DNA from: Erysipelotrichaceae bacterium
GTDB taxonomy: Bacteria > Bacillota_I > Bacilli_A > Erysipelotrichales > Erysipelotrichaceae
Direction: 5' to 3'
Assembly (NCBI GenBank): GCA_013334325.1
Contig: JAAXXT010000014.1
Coordinates: forward strand, 1-56,073
Length of the DNA: 56,073 nt
Numbering within the stretch: the stretch's first letter is position 1; every line of letters begins with the position of its first letter. The notes beneath the pieces were generated by a model. It was not told where the DNA came from and did not search any database. It was given only the letters and a program-made list of their open reading frames with translations. Both the position numbers and the translations under genes were made by a program. This document shows positions 16,910 through 25,434 of this stretch, piece after piece.

Positions 16910-17698
16910 TAGATGAGATGATTGATAGATCCTTAGTGTTTTAACGGTTTCACTTAAGGCTGAAGCTGTTTTGACTTCAATGACTGCTTTTGAAGCAGAC
17001 TGTGAGGCGAAAGCAATTTCTTGCGGAATATTCAGATCCCCAGTCCCAAAAGGTTGATGATCATTTTTTCCTTTACAGTCATGGACATGCATATGATTGA
17101 TACGAGAGGAATGCTTCTGTAAGAAATCCCAATCTTTATGATCATATCGATGATTGTGTCCACAATCATAGGTTAACCCAAAGACAGGACTTTCTAATAA
17201 GAACTCAATACCTTTTCTCATATAAGGCTCAAAGCCTCCTACGTTTTCGATATTGACCTTTACCTTACTATCACCTATGGCTTGTGTAACTTTAGTCTTA
17301 AAGACATTTAATCTTTCTAAGTAATACTCAGTATATTTCTCATAGACATAGACTTTCTTCTCAGGTAAGGTAAAGACTACCCCGTTGATGAAATGCATAG
17401 TTAAACTATCGATGTTTGCCTTTTTCGCAAACTCAATCGAACTGAGTACGCTTTGTATATATGCCTCTGATATTTTTGTGTTTGGATCTGTGATCGACAT
17501 AAATTCATCCAGATGAAAAGTAAACGCAATACCACTGGTTTCACTTAGCTTTTTTATGGCCAAAGGATCCATTGCGTCCACTTGAAATTCAGGCACATTA
17601 CAATTGATCTCAACGAAATCCAGACCTAAAGACTGAGCGTATTTTACATTAGTCTCTAGATTTTCAAACTCTAATAAAGTAGGCATTCCGTATTTCAT
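16901..17698 (-). CDS. Sugar-phosphate isomerase/epimerase-like TIM-barrel protein
   Basis: 265 aa, xylose-isomerase-like / AP-endonuclease-2 fold. Likely metal-site residues appear in IENVGG (Glu), YDCGHNHR (Asp and His), HMHVHDCKG (His) and VIEVK (Glu). GDLNIP near residue 220 is also typical. The family includes sugar and inositol isomerases as well as endonuclease IV. The lack of endonuclease IV motifs favours a sugar or sugar-acid isomerase. AGGAG precedes the ATG. It is monocistronic with its own promoter. The substrate is unknown. Confidence 0.82.
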   Translation of the reverse strand: MKYGMPTLLEFENLETNVKYAQSLGLDFVEINCNVPEFQVDAMDPLAIKKLSETSGIAFTFHLDEFMSITDPNTKISEAYIQSVLSSIEFAKKANIDSLTMHFINGVVFTLPEKKVYVYEKYTEYYLERLNVFKTKVTQAIGDSKVKVNIENVGGFEPYMRKGIEFLLESPVFGLTYDCGHNHRYDHKDWDFLQKHSSRINHMHVHDCKGKNDHQPFGTGDLNIPQEIAFASQSASKAVIEVKTASALSETVKTLRIYQSSHLVK

Positions 17699-17722
17699 GG
17701 GGCTCTCCTGAATATGTAGTCC

Positions 17723-17751
17723 ATCTTACTTAAAAGGACCCTTAAAGTCAA
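17723..17751 (-). promoter_or_regulatory. Promoter with operator-like dyad before the TIM-barrel gene
   Basis: Minus strand TTGACT, 17 bases, TAAGAT. The spacer is nearly all occupied by an imperfect dyad (ACTTTAAGGG/AAGGACCC type, 17728-17748, 8 of 10 positions symmetric), a likely repressor site. Confidence 0.6.
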
Positions 17752-17763
17752 GGAACTAAACCC

Positions 17764-17791
17764 AAATAAAAGAACGCAGATGCGTTCTTTT
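17764..17791 (-). terminator. Terminator of the minor-pilin operon
   Basis: Minus strand AAAGAACGCA/TGCGTTCTTT with a very short loop and following TTTATTT. It ends the three-gene pilin operon. Confidence 0.85.
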
Positions 17792-17811
17792 AGGTTTATT
17801 GATATACAATC

Positions 17812-19281
17812 TTAAGGCTGAAATTTATCATGAAGATACTGGGTAATCGCAATCGATTCAGCTGAGCTACTCAAATGTTTGGCATCGTAGATAATCAGTT
17901 CACCAAGCGTGAAATTATAATCGAAATTCACTTTGAATTCAGTGAGTTGCAAAGTCGCAGTTGTGGTGATCGGTAAGGTACAAGCATTAGACCCGTTGAT
18001 ATCGATGTCTAGAGTATCCTGGAATATGGAAAGTTTAAACACATTCCACACGGATCCTTTAAATGAAGCATTTGTACATGTCACTGAGAAGCTTGTCGTG
18101 TTTGCACTGTTGGTATAACGAACCAAGACTAGATCACCATTGTTGTCTGTCTTAAGTTCCCATCGGTTACCTGTAGTTGTTACAGCTCTAGATTGAAATA
18201 ATGTCGTACTGACTGGGTAGTCATCATCGAATTTCGCTGCGAAATAAACACTTAGGTTCGTCTTAGACCCCATAGATGGTGTACTGGCCATCAAAGAGGT
18301 CGCTGTTCCAGCGATTCCAGTTATACCTTGGACATACTGAGTATTTTCTTCCGTTCCCAAAGTAAAGTTATATAGAATTGGTTGATTCGCGGTTGTGGCT
18401 TGAATAAGGTTAGCCGCTGTACTATCAAGATCCGTCCAATTCTTCACATAGTATTTGATCGAAGTCCCTGCAGTTACGATACGAACTTGAGTCGTTGTAT
18501 CTGCTGGATTAATGTATGAGGCATCGACGTGAATCAAAGATCCAGTATTTACTGGGAAAGGCGAGATATAAAGGTCATTACTTTGAACAGCTGTTCCCAT
18601 TTGGGCTTTTTCACCTACAGGAATAACGACTAGTTTTAAGAATCTACCCGCATAAGTGCTAGGAACAGTCGAAATCAAATGAGAAGTATGATCAGTTATG
18701 ATCTCATATTCATCCGGAAATACAGGGGGACTCGTAGGGATGTATTGATTGGATTTAGAAATATACCAGTAATAGACATAACGAATCAACAAACCAGGGT
18801 TATTTACCACCAAGTCCGTACTTAGATCCACTGATAAACTCGGCATTGCGATGTTTGGATAGGTTTGAACAACAGAATTCGAAGATACCGCAATGGTTAC
18901 GCCACTTGTAATAACAGGGGTCAAAAGCACAGGAGGTCGAACAGCAGATACAAAAGTCTGTAGACTCTGCCCTACCGTCGTAGTTTGGGTAACATCATAA
19001 ACCAAAACGCTTCTCGCATTGGTTCCTGAAAACAAAGTGATGGTACGAGTTGTAAATCCAGTTGGTGTTCCACCTGTTTCTAAAGTGGTTTTTACATCAA
19101 CAATGCTTTGTTCAATTTGTTCTTGTGCGAGAAAAGCACCTTCTGTAATGGCTTTAGACTGATACATATTGATAAATACAGTAGAAAACATAGATAAAAA
19201 GCCAATACTGATGATCGCAAAGATGGTTATAGATAATAGTACTTCAATAAGGGTAAATCCTTTTTTACTTAGTTTTATCAT
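17812..19281 (-). CDS. Modular minor pilin with C-terminal LamG/ConA-like lectin domain
   Basis: 489 aa. It starts with a class-III prepilin signal: KKGFTLIEV, with cleavage after G8, F9 as first mature residue and E13 at the conserved +5 position, then a hydrophobic helix to about residue 30. The middle (about 40-245) is a beta-rich linker. The C-terminal half (about 250-487) reads like a concanavalin/LamG-type domain: LIHVDASYINP, DDDYPVSTTLFQSR, GELIIYDAKHLSS and the ending QYLHDKFQP. Modular lectin pilins of this plan are known from Streptococcus sanguinis (PilC). It is probably a pilus-tip adhesin for a glycan. It lies 6 bases after the vWA pilin gene. Confidence 0.85.
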   Translation of the reverse strand: MIKLSKKGFTLIEVLLSITIFAIISIGFLSMFSTVFINMYQSKAITEGAFLAQEQIEQSIVDVKTTLETGGTPTGFTTRTITLFSGTNARSVLVYDVTQTTTVGQSLQTFVSAVRPPVLLTPVITSGVTIAVSSNSVVQTYPNIAMPSLSVDLSTDLVVNNPGLLIRYVYYWYISKSNQYIPTSPPVFPDEYEIITDHTSHLISTVPSTYAGRFLKLVVIPVGEKAQMGTAVQSNDLYISPFPVNTGSLIHVDASYINPADTTTQVRIVTAGTSIKYYVKNWTDLDSTAANLIQATTANQPILYNFTLGTEENTQYVQGITGIAGTATSLMASTPSMGSKTNLSVYFAAKFDDDYPVSTTLFQSRAVTTTGNRWELKTDNNGDLVLVRYTNSANTTSFSVTCTNASFKGSVWNVFKLSIFQDTLDIDINGSNACTLPITTTATLQLTEFKVNFDYNFTLGELIIYDAKHLSSSAESIAITQYLHDKFQP

Positions 19282-19287
19282 GATAGC

Positions 19288-20751
19288 TTAATTCGTTTCG
19301 GCCAGTTTAGGTCCTAAGAAACGCCATAATTCATTAGTAATAGACATTTGGATCTGAGTAAAAGATAAGCCTAATTCATCTGCACTAGTAGCCGCATAGA
19401 TATGGTCTGCATCATTAGGTGTATTTGTTGAATCAGCGATAAACACGATCTGAGAAGGTGTCGTATCTCGAGCAAACGAAATGACATAATTAGATGTAAA
19501 GTCAGGATCACTTAAATTCGCCCCCATAAGTGCGACGTAATTGTCAGCGAGTGATGAATTTGATGTGTTCGTGACATAACCAGGGGTACATGTGGTCTGT
19601 GTAGGTGTGAAGGTACAGTTATCAATGGTATCGCTGGAAGAATAATATTCTTGAGTCCAAGATGTCGTACTTTTATATGTTCTACATGATCCATCTTTGT
19701 TATATCTTGTACACACCTGAGTTATCGTTTTCGTATTCGACATCGAATGTGTATTCGAATCACCATCGACCAAAATAATCGTATAGTTCTTAATGATGGT
19801 ATCAATCGTAGCAGATGATGCATCCGCTGTCGATTTGGTTAATAGTTGATAATAAGCTCTTCTTAAGCCATCCCCTGTATTCGTATAGCCATTCGCCCCA
19901 AGATTACTTATGGCTGTTTTTAAATTGGTTTTCTGAGTCGTATTTTTAATATCGTAGAAACTGCTCGGCGTTGGAGAATAAGTCGCAAACGGAACCAATG
20001 AGATATTGATTGAGACATCACTATTTGTATTGGATGCGAAATTATCGACCAAAGCAGCGACCTGAGTCCTCAAGATGCTGATTCGACTAGGGTTGCTTGT
20101 CGTTGCGTTATTCCCATTGATGGCACTGGCCATACTTCCTGAGGTATCTAAAACCAACGCAATATTAACGATGACTTTATAATTCTCATAAGAAGCAGTT
20201 TCATCACGATAGGCTAAAGCGGTCGCAGGATGACTTACGGTTCCATAATTGATAACCTGTAAAGCATTCAAAGCTTCGTAACCACTTACAATGTTGTATC
20301 GTTTTGTAGTTCCATCTGCAGCGTAGGTTTCAAAATATAATTTCAAAGAATTGTCTGTTGATAGATTGTTCTGTTTGGTAAAACCAATATTAAAAGTAAC
20401 ATCAGGATATGGACCAGCCATGATCTCTTCAATATGAGTTTGTGAAGTGCTATCCCACTTATAATTGATGATTTCGGTTCGATCCTCATTCATCCCAATG
20501 TAATTCCATTCAGGATCCATATAGGTGGTATCTGGTACCGCAAAAATTGCCGTTGAATAACGAACCAGTTTATCCGTTTGTTGAAGGGCTAAACGCGTAC
20601 CTGATTGGACCTGATATTCTGCGGAGGTCATATTGAATACATCGAAGCCATAGAATAATAAACTAAAGATCATTGTCAATACTATGCCAACTATGGCAAG
20701 GACGGTCATGACTTCGACCAGTGTAAATCCTTTTCTATTCATTTTTTTCAT
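19288..20751 (-). CDS. Modular minor pilin with von Willebrand A domain
   Basis: 487 aa. The prepilin signal is RKGFTLVEV, with cleavage after G8 and E13 at +5. A pilin stalk covers about 30-185. A vWA domain follows (about 195-470), with complete MIDAS-type residues: D202-T-S204-G-S206, T290/T292 in GYTNTGDG and D329 in LVDGDSN. An insertion at about 345-390 carries four cysteines (347, 356, 379, 388) that could form disulfides. This plan matches the vWA pilin PilB of S. sanguinis T4P, which binds host proteins. A metal-dependent adhesin at the pilus tip is likely. Confidence 0.88.
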   Translation of the reverse strand: MKKMNRKGFTLVEVMTVLAIVGIVLTMIFSLLFYGFDVFNMTSAEYQVQSGTRLALQQTDKLVRYSTAIFAVPDTTYMDPEWNYIGMNEDRTEIINYKWDSTSQTHIEEIMAGPYPDVTFNIGFTKQNNLSTDNSLKLYFETYAADGTTKRYNIVSGYEALNALQVINYGTVSHPATALAYRDETASYENYKVIVNIALVLDTSGSMASAINGNNATTSNPSRISILRTQVAALVDNFASNTNSDVSINISLVPFATYSPTPSSFYDIKNTTQKTNLKTAISNLGANGYTNTGDGLRRAYYQLLTKSTADASSATIDTIIKNYTIILVDGDSNTHSMSNTKTITQVCTRYNKDGSCRTYKSTTSWTQEYYSSSDTIDNCTFTPTQTTCTPGYVTNTSNSSLADNYVALMGANLSDPDFTSNYVISFARDTTPSQIVFIADSTNTPNDADHIYAATSADELGLSFTQIQMSITNELWRFLGPKLAETN

Positions 20752-20777
20752 ATGTGTTCCCCTAAGTATTTCCTACT

Positions 20778-21224
20778 TTATTCCCACTTCTGTATCTGCG
20801 GATACTTGACATTGAAACTCATCTTACTCACTTGAGTTACACTAGAGTTAGAAATACTACCAGTCGAAGTAATCAATACAAATCTTTCTGTGCCTTCTAC
20901 GTATGAACTTACTACGATCGAAGCACTTCCATTATCTAATGTGACTGTGTCTGACAATGGTGTTATAACCACCGTGGTTGCCTTATCGAAATAACTTGTT
21001 AATAAAGATCGATTGTTTTGAAGTAAAGCTCCAAACGCAACATCGACTCCAGTTTGGGCCACATAATGGGCCCGAATTGCATCTGTTTGCATTTGTTCTT
21101 CATTCATGTTGCTTGAAAACAAGGCGAAAATCGCCACTGACAAAGTGCTCATAATCAAAAGCACTGCCAACACAAATACTAGCGTTACACCTCGATTGTC
21201 TAAAACTTTTCGATATTTGTTCAT
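20778..21224 (-). CDS. PilX-like minor pilin
   Basis: 148 aa from ATG 21224, preceded by AAGAGG at 8 bases; an in-frame GTG at 21233 overlaps the ribosome site and is less likely. The N-terminus (DNRGVTLVFVLAVLLIM) is prepilin-like but has no Glu at +5, as in PilX/GspK-type proteins thought to sit at the pilus tip. The motif HYVAQTGVDVAFG is typical of PilX-family proteins. It is first in the minor-pilin operon and probably forms the tip complex with the vWA and lectin pilins. Confidence 0.8.
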   Translation of the reverse strand: MNKYRKVLDNRGVTLVFVLAVLLIMSTLSVAIFALFSSNMNEEQMQTDAIRAHYVAQTGVDVAFGALLQNNRSLLTSYFDKATTVVITPLSDTVTLDNGSASIVVSSYVEGTERFVLITSTGSISNSSVTQVSKMSFNVKYPQIQKWE

Positions 21225-21274
21225 ATCAATCACCTCTTAATGAGCATTAGCATAAGAAAGACATACCTAACCGC

Positions 21275-21303
21275 ATTATACACCCAAGACTTTTAACACG
21301 CAA
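21275..21303 (-). promoter_or_regulatory. Promoter of the minor-pilin operon
   Basis: Minus strand TTGCGT, 17 bases, TATAAT, about 50 bases before ATG 21224. No c-di-GMP riboswitch lies in the leader, unlike the main pilus operon. Confidence 0.6.
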
Positions 21304-21374
21304 TGTTCTCGATTTATATGTTATTAATGCATATTTTTGTTTTCTGATTCAAGTCATATCTATTCTATTCCCCA

Positions 21375-21410
21375 ATAATAAATAAGAAGGTCATAAGACA
21401 TGACCTTTTA
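21375..21410 (-). terminator. Terminator of the DegV gene
   Basis: Stem AAGGTCAT/ATGACCTT with a 5-base loop, followed on the minus strand by CTTATTTATTATT. The T tract is imperfect. Confidence 0.65.
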
Positions 21411-21439
21411 GAAATTTTAATTTGTTATTATGCTAGAAT

Positions 21440-22270
21440 TTACTCTTCATCATCTCTTAAAATATACTGAACCGCAACACAACCTGGACCACCTTGAGTT
21501 ACCATAACTGGTGATAAAGCTAGACATTCAATTTCGATAGAAGCAATCTTTTCTTTGATTCGTTGAATCATAAGATTAGCCACGTCTTGATTAAGTGCAT
21601 GAGAGACATAAATCTTATGTTTCGCAGAAACACCACGCTTGATCATAAAATCGATGATTTGATCCGCAGCGATATGCCATGTTCTTGCAACTCCGAATTT
21701 TTCTAATTTCTCTGAGCCCTCTGTTTGAGTAACGATAGGCTTAATATGTAAGAATCCACTTAAGCTCGCAGCCATTGGGCTTAATCTTCCGTTGCGTTTT
21801 AGGAAATTGAAATCAATAGGTACCAAGTAGGATTGACATTCACTCACACATTTTTCCATACGATCTACGATTTCATTGATTGTATGTTTACTGGATAAAC
21901 GAACTGCCAACTCCACCAGATACTTTTGGGTTCCAGCTAAGGTTCTAGAGTTAAATAAAGTAATGTGTTTTACGTTCATTTGACTTAAGATCCCCATCGC
22001 AGAATTATAGGTTGAACTTAATCCTTTGGTCATAGCGATGTGTAAGGCTTCTTCTGGTTTCTCATACTCAACCATAACTTCACCGATCGCTGGTTGAGAT
22101 GAATTTGGAACTGCGGTTTTAATCATCTCGACGAAAGTTTCTGTAGAGATCTCAAAGTAATCGCGGAAATTCTTTCCGTTGATTTCGACTTGAAGGGGTA
22201 ATAGACTGATGTTTAGTTTTTTAGCATCTTCTAGACTAATAAGGGAGCCACTGTCTGTAATGATTCTCAT
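21440..22270 (-). CDS. DegV family fatty-acid-binding protein (FakB-like)
   Basis: About 276 aa. DegV proteins bind a single fatty acid and present it to the kinase FakA for phosphorylation. Visible marks are MRIITDSGS, LPLQVEINGKNFRDY, SSQPAIGE, GLSSTYNSA and FLKRNGRLS. I start at ATG 22270, which has AGAGG in front and matches the family start. An ATG at 22291 lies right at the -10 element and would be at or before the transcription start. It is monocistronic. The window also holds a FakA-FakB fusion, so the organism has at least two FakB modules. Confidence 0.93.
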   Translation of the reverse strand: MRIITDSGSLISLEDAKKLNISLLPLQVEINGKNFRDYFEISTETFVEMIKTAVPNSSQPAIGEVMVEYEKPEEALHIAMTKGLSSTYNSAMGILSQMNVKHITLFNSRTLAGTQKYLVELAVRLSSKHTINEIVDRMEKCVSECQSYLVPIDFNFLKRNGRLSPMAASLSGFLHIKPIVTQTEGSEKLEKFGVARTWHIAADQIIDFMIKRGVSAKHKIYVSHALNQDVANLMIQRIKEKIASIEIECLALSPVMVTQGGPGCVAVQYILRDDEE

Positions 22271-22291
22271 GGGTTTTACCTCTGTGGACAT

Positions 22292-22300
22292 ATTGTATCA
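22292..22300 (-). promoter_or_regulatory. Extended -10 promoter of the DegV gene
   Basis: Minus strand TGATACAAT fits the extended -10 pattern TGnTATAAT. No strong -35 is needed or seen. Confidence 0.5.
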
Positions 22301-22321
22301 CGCCTTTTTAAAAACAATGGT

Positions 22322-22360
22322 AAATAAAAACGACACAAGTGAAATAGTTGTCGTTTTTAA
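22322..22360 (-). terminator. Terminator of the DUF2177 gene
   Basis: Stem AAAAACGACA/TGTCGTTTTT, 13-base loop, ending in TTTTT on the minus strand. Confidence 0.85.
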
Positions 22361-22375
22361 CTTTGTTATTTAAGT

Positions 22376-22771
22376 TTATAGAAGATTGATAATGAAATAA
22401 CTAAGACCACTTACGACAACAGACAAGGTCATTCCCCAAGTCAAATCGATCAAAGTGATTACTACCGGCCAATCTTTAATGGTAGCCAAGTTTGTTAGAT
22501 CATAGGTTGCGTAAGTCACCAAACCAAAGAGAGCAGCTTTAAGTAATAGATCAGAAACAGATTTAAGCTCTAAAGCTGGTTGGATGACAAAGACGAGTAA
22601 ACCTAGGATAAACAACAGATAAAACAACAAGGCTGCTCCCCAATTTACTTTAGGTGACATTAAGTAACCTAAGTATTTGGAATAGATACCTTTCGCAACG
22701 ACACCCAACCAAACCATATCGATCGTAAAGAATACCACTAATACAACCCCATACTGAACTAGATTTTTCAT
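22376..22771 (-). CDS. DUF2177 family membrane protein
   Basis: 131 aa with four membrane segments. The conserved pattern of the family is clear: FTIDMVWLGVVAKGIYSKYLG near the start, YATYDLTNLATIKDWP in the third segment region and IDLTWGM near the end. Function of the family is not known. AAAGGAG precedes the ATG. It is alone between short gaps and ends at a good terminator. Confidence 0.85.
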   Translation of the reverse strand: MKNLVQYGVVLVVFFTIDMVWLGVVAKGIYSKYLGYLMSPKVNWGAALLFYLLFILGLLVFVIQPALELKSVSDLLLKAALFGLVTYATYDLTNLATIKDWPVVITLIDLTWGMTLSVVVSGLSYFIINLL

Positions 22772-22855
22772 ATTTTCTCCTTTATTTTAAGATTTCTTCT
22801 TAATCCTACTTTATTATCGTCACTTTAACTCATCTATTGACTGAAATTTTAGTGC

Positions 22856-23536
22856 TTAATCGTTGGTACTATCCCCATTCCCATCAATGGGTATAGGATC
22901 TCCAAGATAGCTTGGTTTTGGTTTGATCATAAGCGTAAACACATCCTTGACTCTCGCCAAGAACTCTCTTAGGTCTCGTGCTTCATCTCCCCCATATTGG
23001 ATATCTTCTGCAGCTACACCAATCGCATCCATGCCTAAAGCTTCTGCGATATAGATGGCTCGATAAAGGTGTTCCTTCTGAGAAACGATCAATACCTTTT
23101 TTACTTGAAAAATCACTTTCGCTCGATATAGGCTCTCATAGGTCGAGAATCCAGCATGATCCATAAAGATATCTGATGAGTCTATCCCCATCGATATCGC
23201 ATAGTTCTTCATCACATTGACCTCATCATAGTCGACTTGGCCATGATCCCCACTCATTAAAAGTCGATTTGAAATATTAGCTTGATATAATTCTAACCCT
23301 TTATCAAGGCGATCTCTCAAGATTGGACTAGGCACACCATTAGTCCCAACACCTGCCCCTAAGACCAATATACACTCGACATCACTACCTATTGCTTCAT
23401 TGAGCGAAAGGATCTTACTTTGAGTTGACGACATCACTAAATAGTTTAAACCAAATAAACCAAGTAGACCGATGATGCCCAGTATGACACTTGCCTTAAC
23501 CAAGCCAATAAAACTAATTTTCTTTCTTTTTTTCAT
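22856..23536 (-). CDS. SanA/YdcF-like membrane-anchored envelope protein (DUF218)
   Basis: 226 aa. One N-terminal membrane anchor (about 10-32) is followed by the DUF218 domain: CILVLGAGV, SPILRDRLDKGLELY, LLMSGDHGQVDYDEV, HAGFSTYESLYRA and VSQKEHLYRAIYIA. E. coli SanA affects envelope permeability and vancomycin tolerance at high temperature; biochemical activity of the family is unclear. The C-terminal tail is Pro/Gly/Asp-rich. The ribosome site is weak. It lies 23 bases after the MFS gene and may be cotranscribed with it. Confidence 0.87.
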   Translation of the reverse strand: MKKRKKISFIGLVKASVILGIIGLLGLFGLNYLVMSSTQSKILSLNEAIGSDVECILVLGAGVGTNGVPSPILRDRLDKGLELYQANISNRLLMSGDHGQVDYDEVNVMKNYAISMGIDSSDIFMDHAGFSTYESLYRAKVIFQVKKVLIVSQKEHLYRAIYIAEALGMDAIGVAAEDIQYGGDEARDLREFLARVKDVFTLMIKPKPSYLGDPIPIDGNGDSTND

Positions 23537-23559
23537 ATGCCCCAGTTTACTTTCATATC

Positions 23560-24828
23560 TTATACAGTTTCAACGGGTGAAACTTCATCTGTTTGTTCAG
23601 TAGTCATCATTTTAGAAATGCCTTTATTAAAGAGGGCTGGTAATAAGGCAATAAATCCTAAGATTGTTCCTATGATGGATAAGAGGCTTAAATCGATCGA
23701 TTCCGCCAAATAACCATAAGCCAACATCGATAAGGCTACCCCTGCGATAGAAAACGAGGAAACGAAACCAAAAACAGTCGCTCGTTTATCTCGTGGAATC
23801 GCTAAGATCATCGTTGCGTTCAATAAAGCATTCCCGATAACCATAAAGAAATCTCCTAAGAAGAAGAAGATGGTAAGCCAAATAAACCCAGATCCCATCA
23901 AACCAACCACAATAAACAAAGTGTTGATCATAAAAGAGAAGATAAAGATAGGCATCTTTAGTTTAGCTGGGATTTTGAAGAGACCCATAAGTGCCATAGC
24001 CAATACAGCTGCCATACTACTTGCCGCAACAAAGAAGCCATATTCCGTTAACGTTAAGCCCTTCATTTCAGACAAAGGAAGTAGAAGTGCAGAATAACCA
24101 GAACCTAAGAAGTTCGCCAACAAAGCTGACACGATCAACACATTCAAACCCGGTGTAGCGATTGCATCTTTAGCCCCTTGGACCACATCTTCTAGAATAC
24201 GTTTAACGGTAATTTGTTGATTTTGATCTTGTTTAACTGTTCGTGGAACTGAGATAAATACAATTGTAGCTGCAGAAAATAGAAAGGATAGACCATTGAG
24301 AATGATCATCGGACCTACCCCAAAGAAAGTCAATAAAACTCCAGAAATACCTTTCCCAAAGAAATTGATCAGACTATTTGTTCCTGAAGTTAAAGACTGA
24401 GCTCTTACTAAATCAGATGGTTGAACCAAGTCTACAAACACTGTCATCGAAGCAGGAGAAAACATCGATCCACATAGAGCTGCAATAAAGGCCGTAAATA
24501 GGACCAGTTCTACACTAAGATTATTCTGGATCGCTAAGAATCCCACCCCTAACATCAATAGTCCTCTTACGATATCCGCTATAATCAAGACTGACTTTCG
24601 ATTGATTCGATCAACCAAAGCACCTGTAAATGGAATAAGAAACATCGCCACAAACATACTTATCGAAGACATAAGACCCATTAAACCTGTAGATCCAGTC
24701 TCATGATAGACCCAGAACCCTATTGCGATACTATAAAGGACATCCCCAAAGACACTTACAGAATGGCCTTGCCAAAGCAATATAAAGTTTTTATTCCATA
24801 ATTTTTTATTTTCTAATTTCTTTTCCAT
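23560..24828 (-). CDS. MFS exporter (MFS_3 type)
   Basis: 422 aa with 12 predicted membrane segments. The start NFILLWQGHSVSVFGD and the A-like motif GALVDRINRKSV between segments 2 and 3 place it in the MFS_3 group, which includes macrolide and siderophore exporters (MefA, EntS). The substrate cannot be told. AGAGGAACC precedes the ATG. No dedicated regulator is adjacent; the upstream region is long and AT-rich. Confidence 0.88.
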   Translation of the reverse strand: MEKKLENKKLWNKNFILLWQGHSVSVFGDVLYSIAIGFWVYHETGSTGLMGLMSSISMFVAMFLIPFTGALVDRINRKSVLIIADIVRGLLMLGVGFLAIQNNLSVELVLFTAFIAALCGSMFSPASMTVFVDLVQPSDLVRAQSLTSGTNSLINFFGKGISGVLLTFFGVGPMIILNGLSFLFSAATIVFISVPRTVKQDQNQQITVKRILEDVVQGAKDAIATPGLNVLIVSALLANFLGSGYSALLLPLSEMKGLTLTEYGFFVAASSMAAVLAMALMGLFKIPAKLKMPIFIFSFMINTLFIVVGLMGSGFIWLTIFFFLGDFFMVIGNALLNATMILAIPRDKRATVFGFVSSFSIAGVALSMLAYGYLAESIDLSLLSIIGTILGFIALLPALFNKGISKMMTTEQTDEVSPVETV

Positions 24829-25203
24829 GGTTCCTCTTCATTTTAGTTGATTAAAGATTCTTTTCAACCCTTATTTGAATTAATATATAAGTTATAGTAT
24901 CTTATAAAATTGATTATGTCAATATTGTTATTGATATATTAAATACTATAATTAATTATATTGATATATTTTTTAATAAAGACAAAATTTACTTAGCTTA
25001 TATGATCCTTGATTATTATTTATAGTCGATCTTGTAAAGTATATCCTTGTATATAAAATCTGAATTTATCGTTAAATCGTGAAAATTATTAAAATCATCA
25101 CACCCTAAAGCAGCTTACTATTGAAAAAGTACACTATTCTCAAAAATCGAGTTTAGTTATGCAAATAGACGATAAAACCCCCTTGTTTATAGTGTTTACT
25201 CCT
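24829..25203. other. AT-rich gap with a direct repeat, no gene
   Basis: No coding frame of note was seen. The segment 24880-24990 is very AT-rich and holds a perfect 11-base direct repeat, ATTGATATATT, at 24930-24940 and 24960-24970. The 30-base spacing is close to three helix turns. It could hold the MFS promoter and operator. Nothing recognisable was seen in 25000-25200. Confidence 0.5.
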
Positions 25204-25232
25204 TTGACATTTAAAAATAGTGCTATAATAAT
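25204..25232 (+). promoter_or_regulatory. Promoter of the pilus-assembly operon
   Basis: TTGACA, 17 bases, AATAAT. An overlapping alternative is the extended -10 TGCTATAAT at 25221-25229. The predicted RNA starts near 25236-25240, just before the riboswitch aptamer. Confidence 0.7.
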
Positions 25233-25249
25233 CGTAGATATTTGATTAA

Positions 25250-25331
25250 ATTATTCTTGGTAAACCATCCGAAAGGGTGGGACACAAAGTTCGGCGTCTA
25301 AGGTTCATGTAACTATGATCGGCCAATTGCA
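25250..25331 (+). promoter_or_regulatory. c-di-GMP-I (GEMM-I) riboswitch aptamer
   Basis: The conserved GEMM-I core is clear. GGTAAACC leads into hairpin P2 (CCATCC, GAAA tetraloop, GGGTGG at 25265-25280), then GACACAAAG, then the P3 region (TTCGGCGTCTAAGG to TATGATCGGCC). P1 closes with TTGG (25257-25260) pairing CCAA (25323-25326). The layout matches the Vibrio Vc2 aptamer (GGCAAACC, GAAA tetraloop, GGGACGCAAAG). It lies between the promoter and the pilC gene, so it should couple c-di-GMP to pilus expression. Confidence 0.9.
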
Positions 25332-25336
25332 CTATT

Positions 25337-25434
25337 AGGTTTTATTTGATTCCAGAAAGGAAACCTGCGTAGACTTTAAATGATCACAAGTTTGGTGGGA
25401 CTTACATTAGTCTATGATTCTATCGCGAAGGTTT
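25337..25434 (+). promoter_or_regulatory. Riboswitch expression platform (antiterminator and competing hairpin)
   Basis: AAACCTGCG (25361-25369) can pair with CGC-GA-AGGTTT (25424-25434), forming nine base pairs with a 2-base bulge and blocking the 5' arm of the terminator. The same AAACCT can instead pair with AGGTTT at 25337-25342, just 3' of the aptamer, which frees the terminator. A stem TAGACT/AGTCTA lies between these elements. Which state c-di-GMP stabilises is not decided by the sequence. Confidence 0.6.

Noticed and set aside
24840-24867. TTGAAA-16-TAAAAT as MFS promoter
   Set aside because: Transcription would start within the ribosome site, leaving no usable leader.
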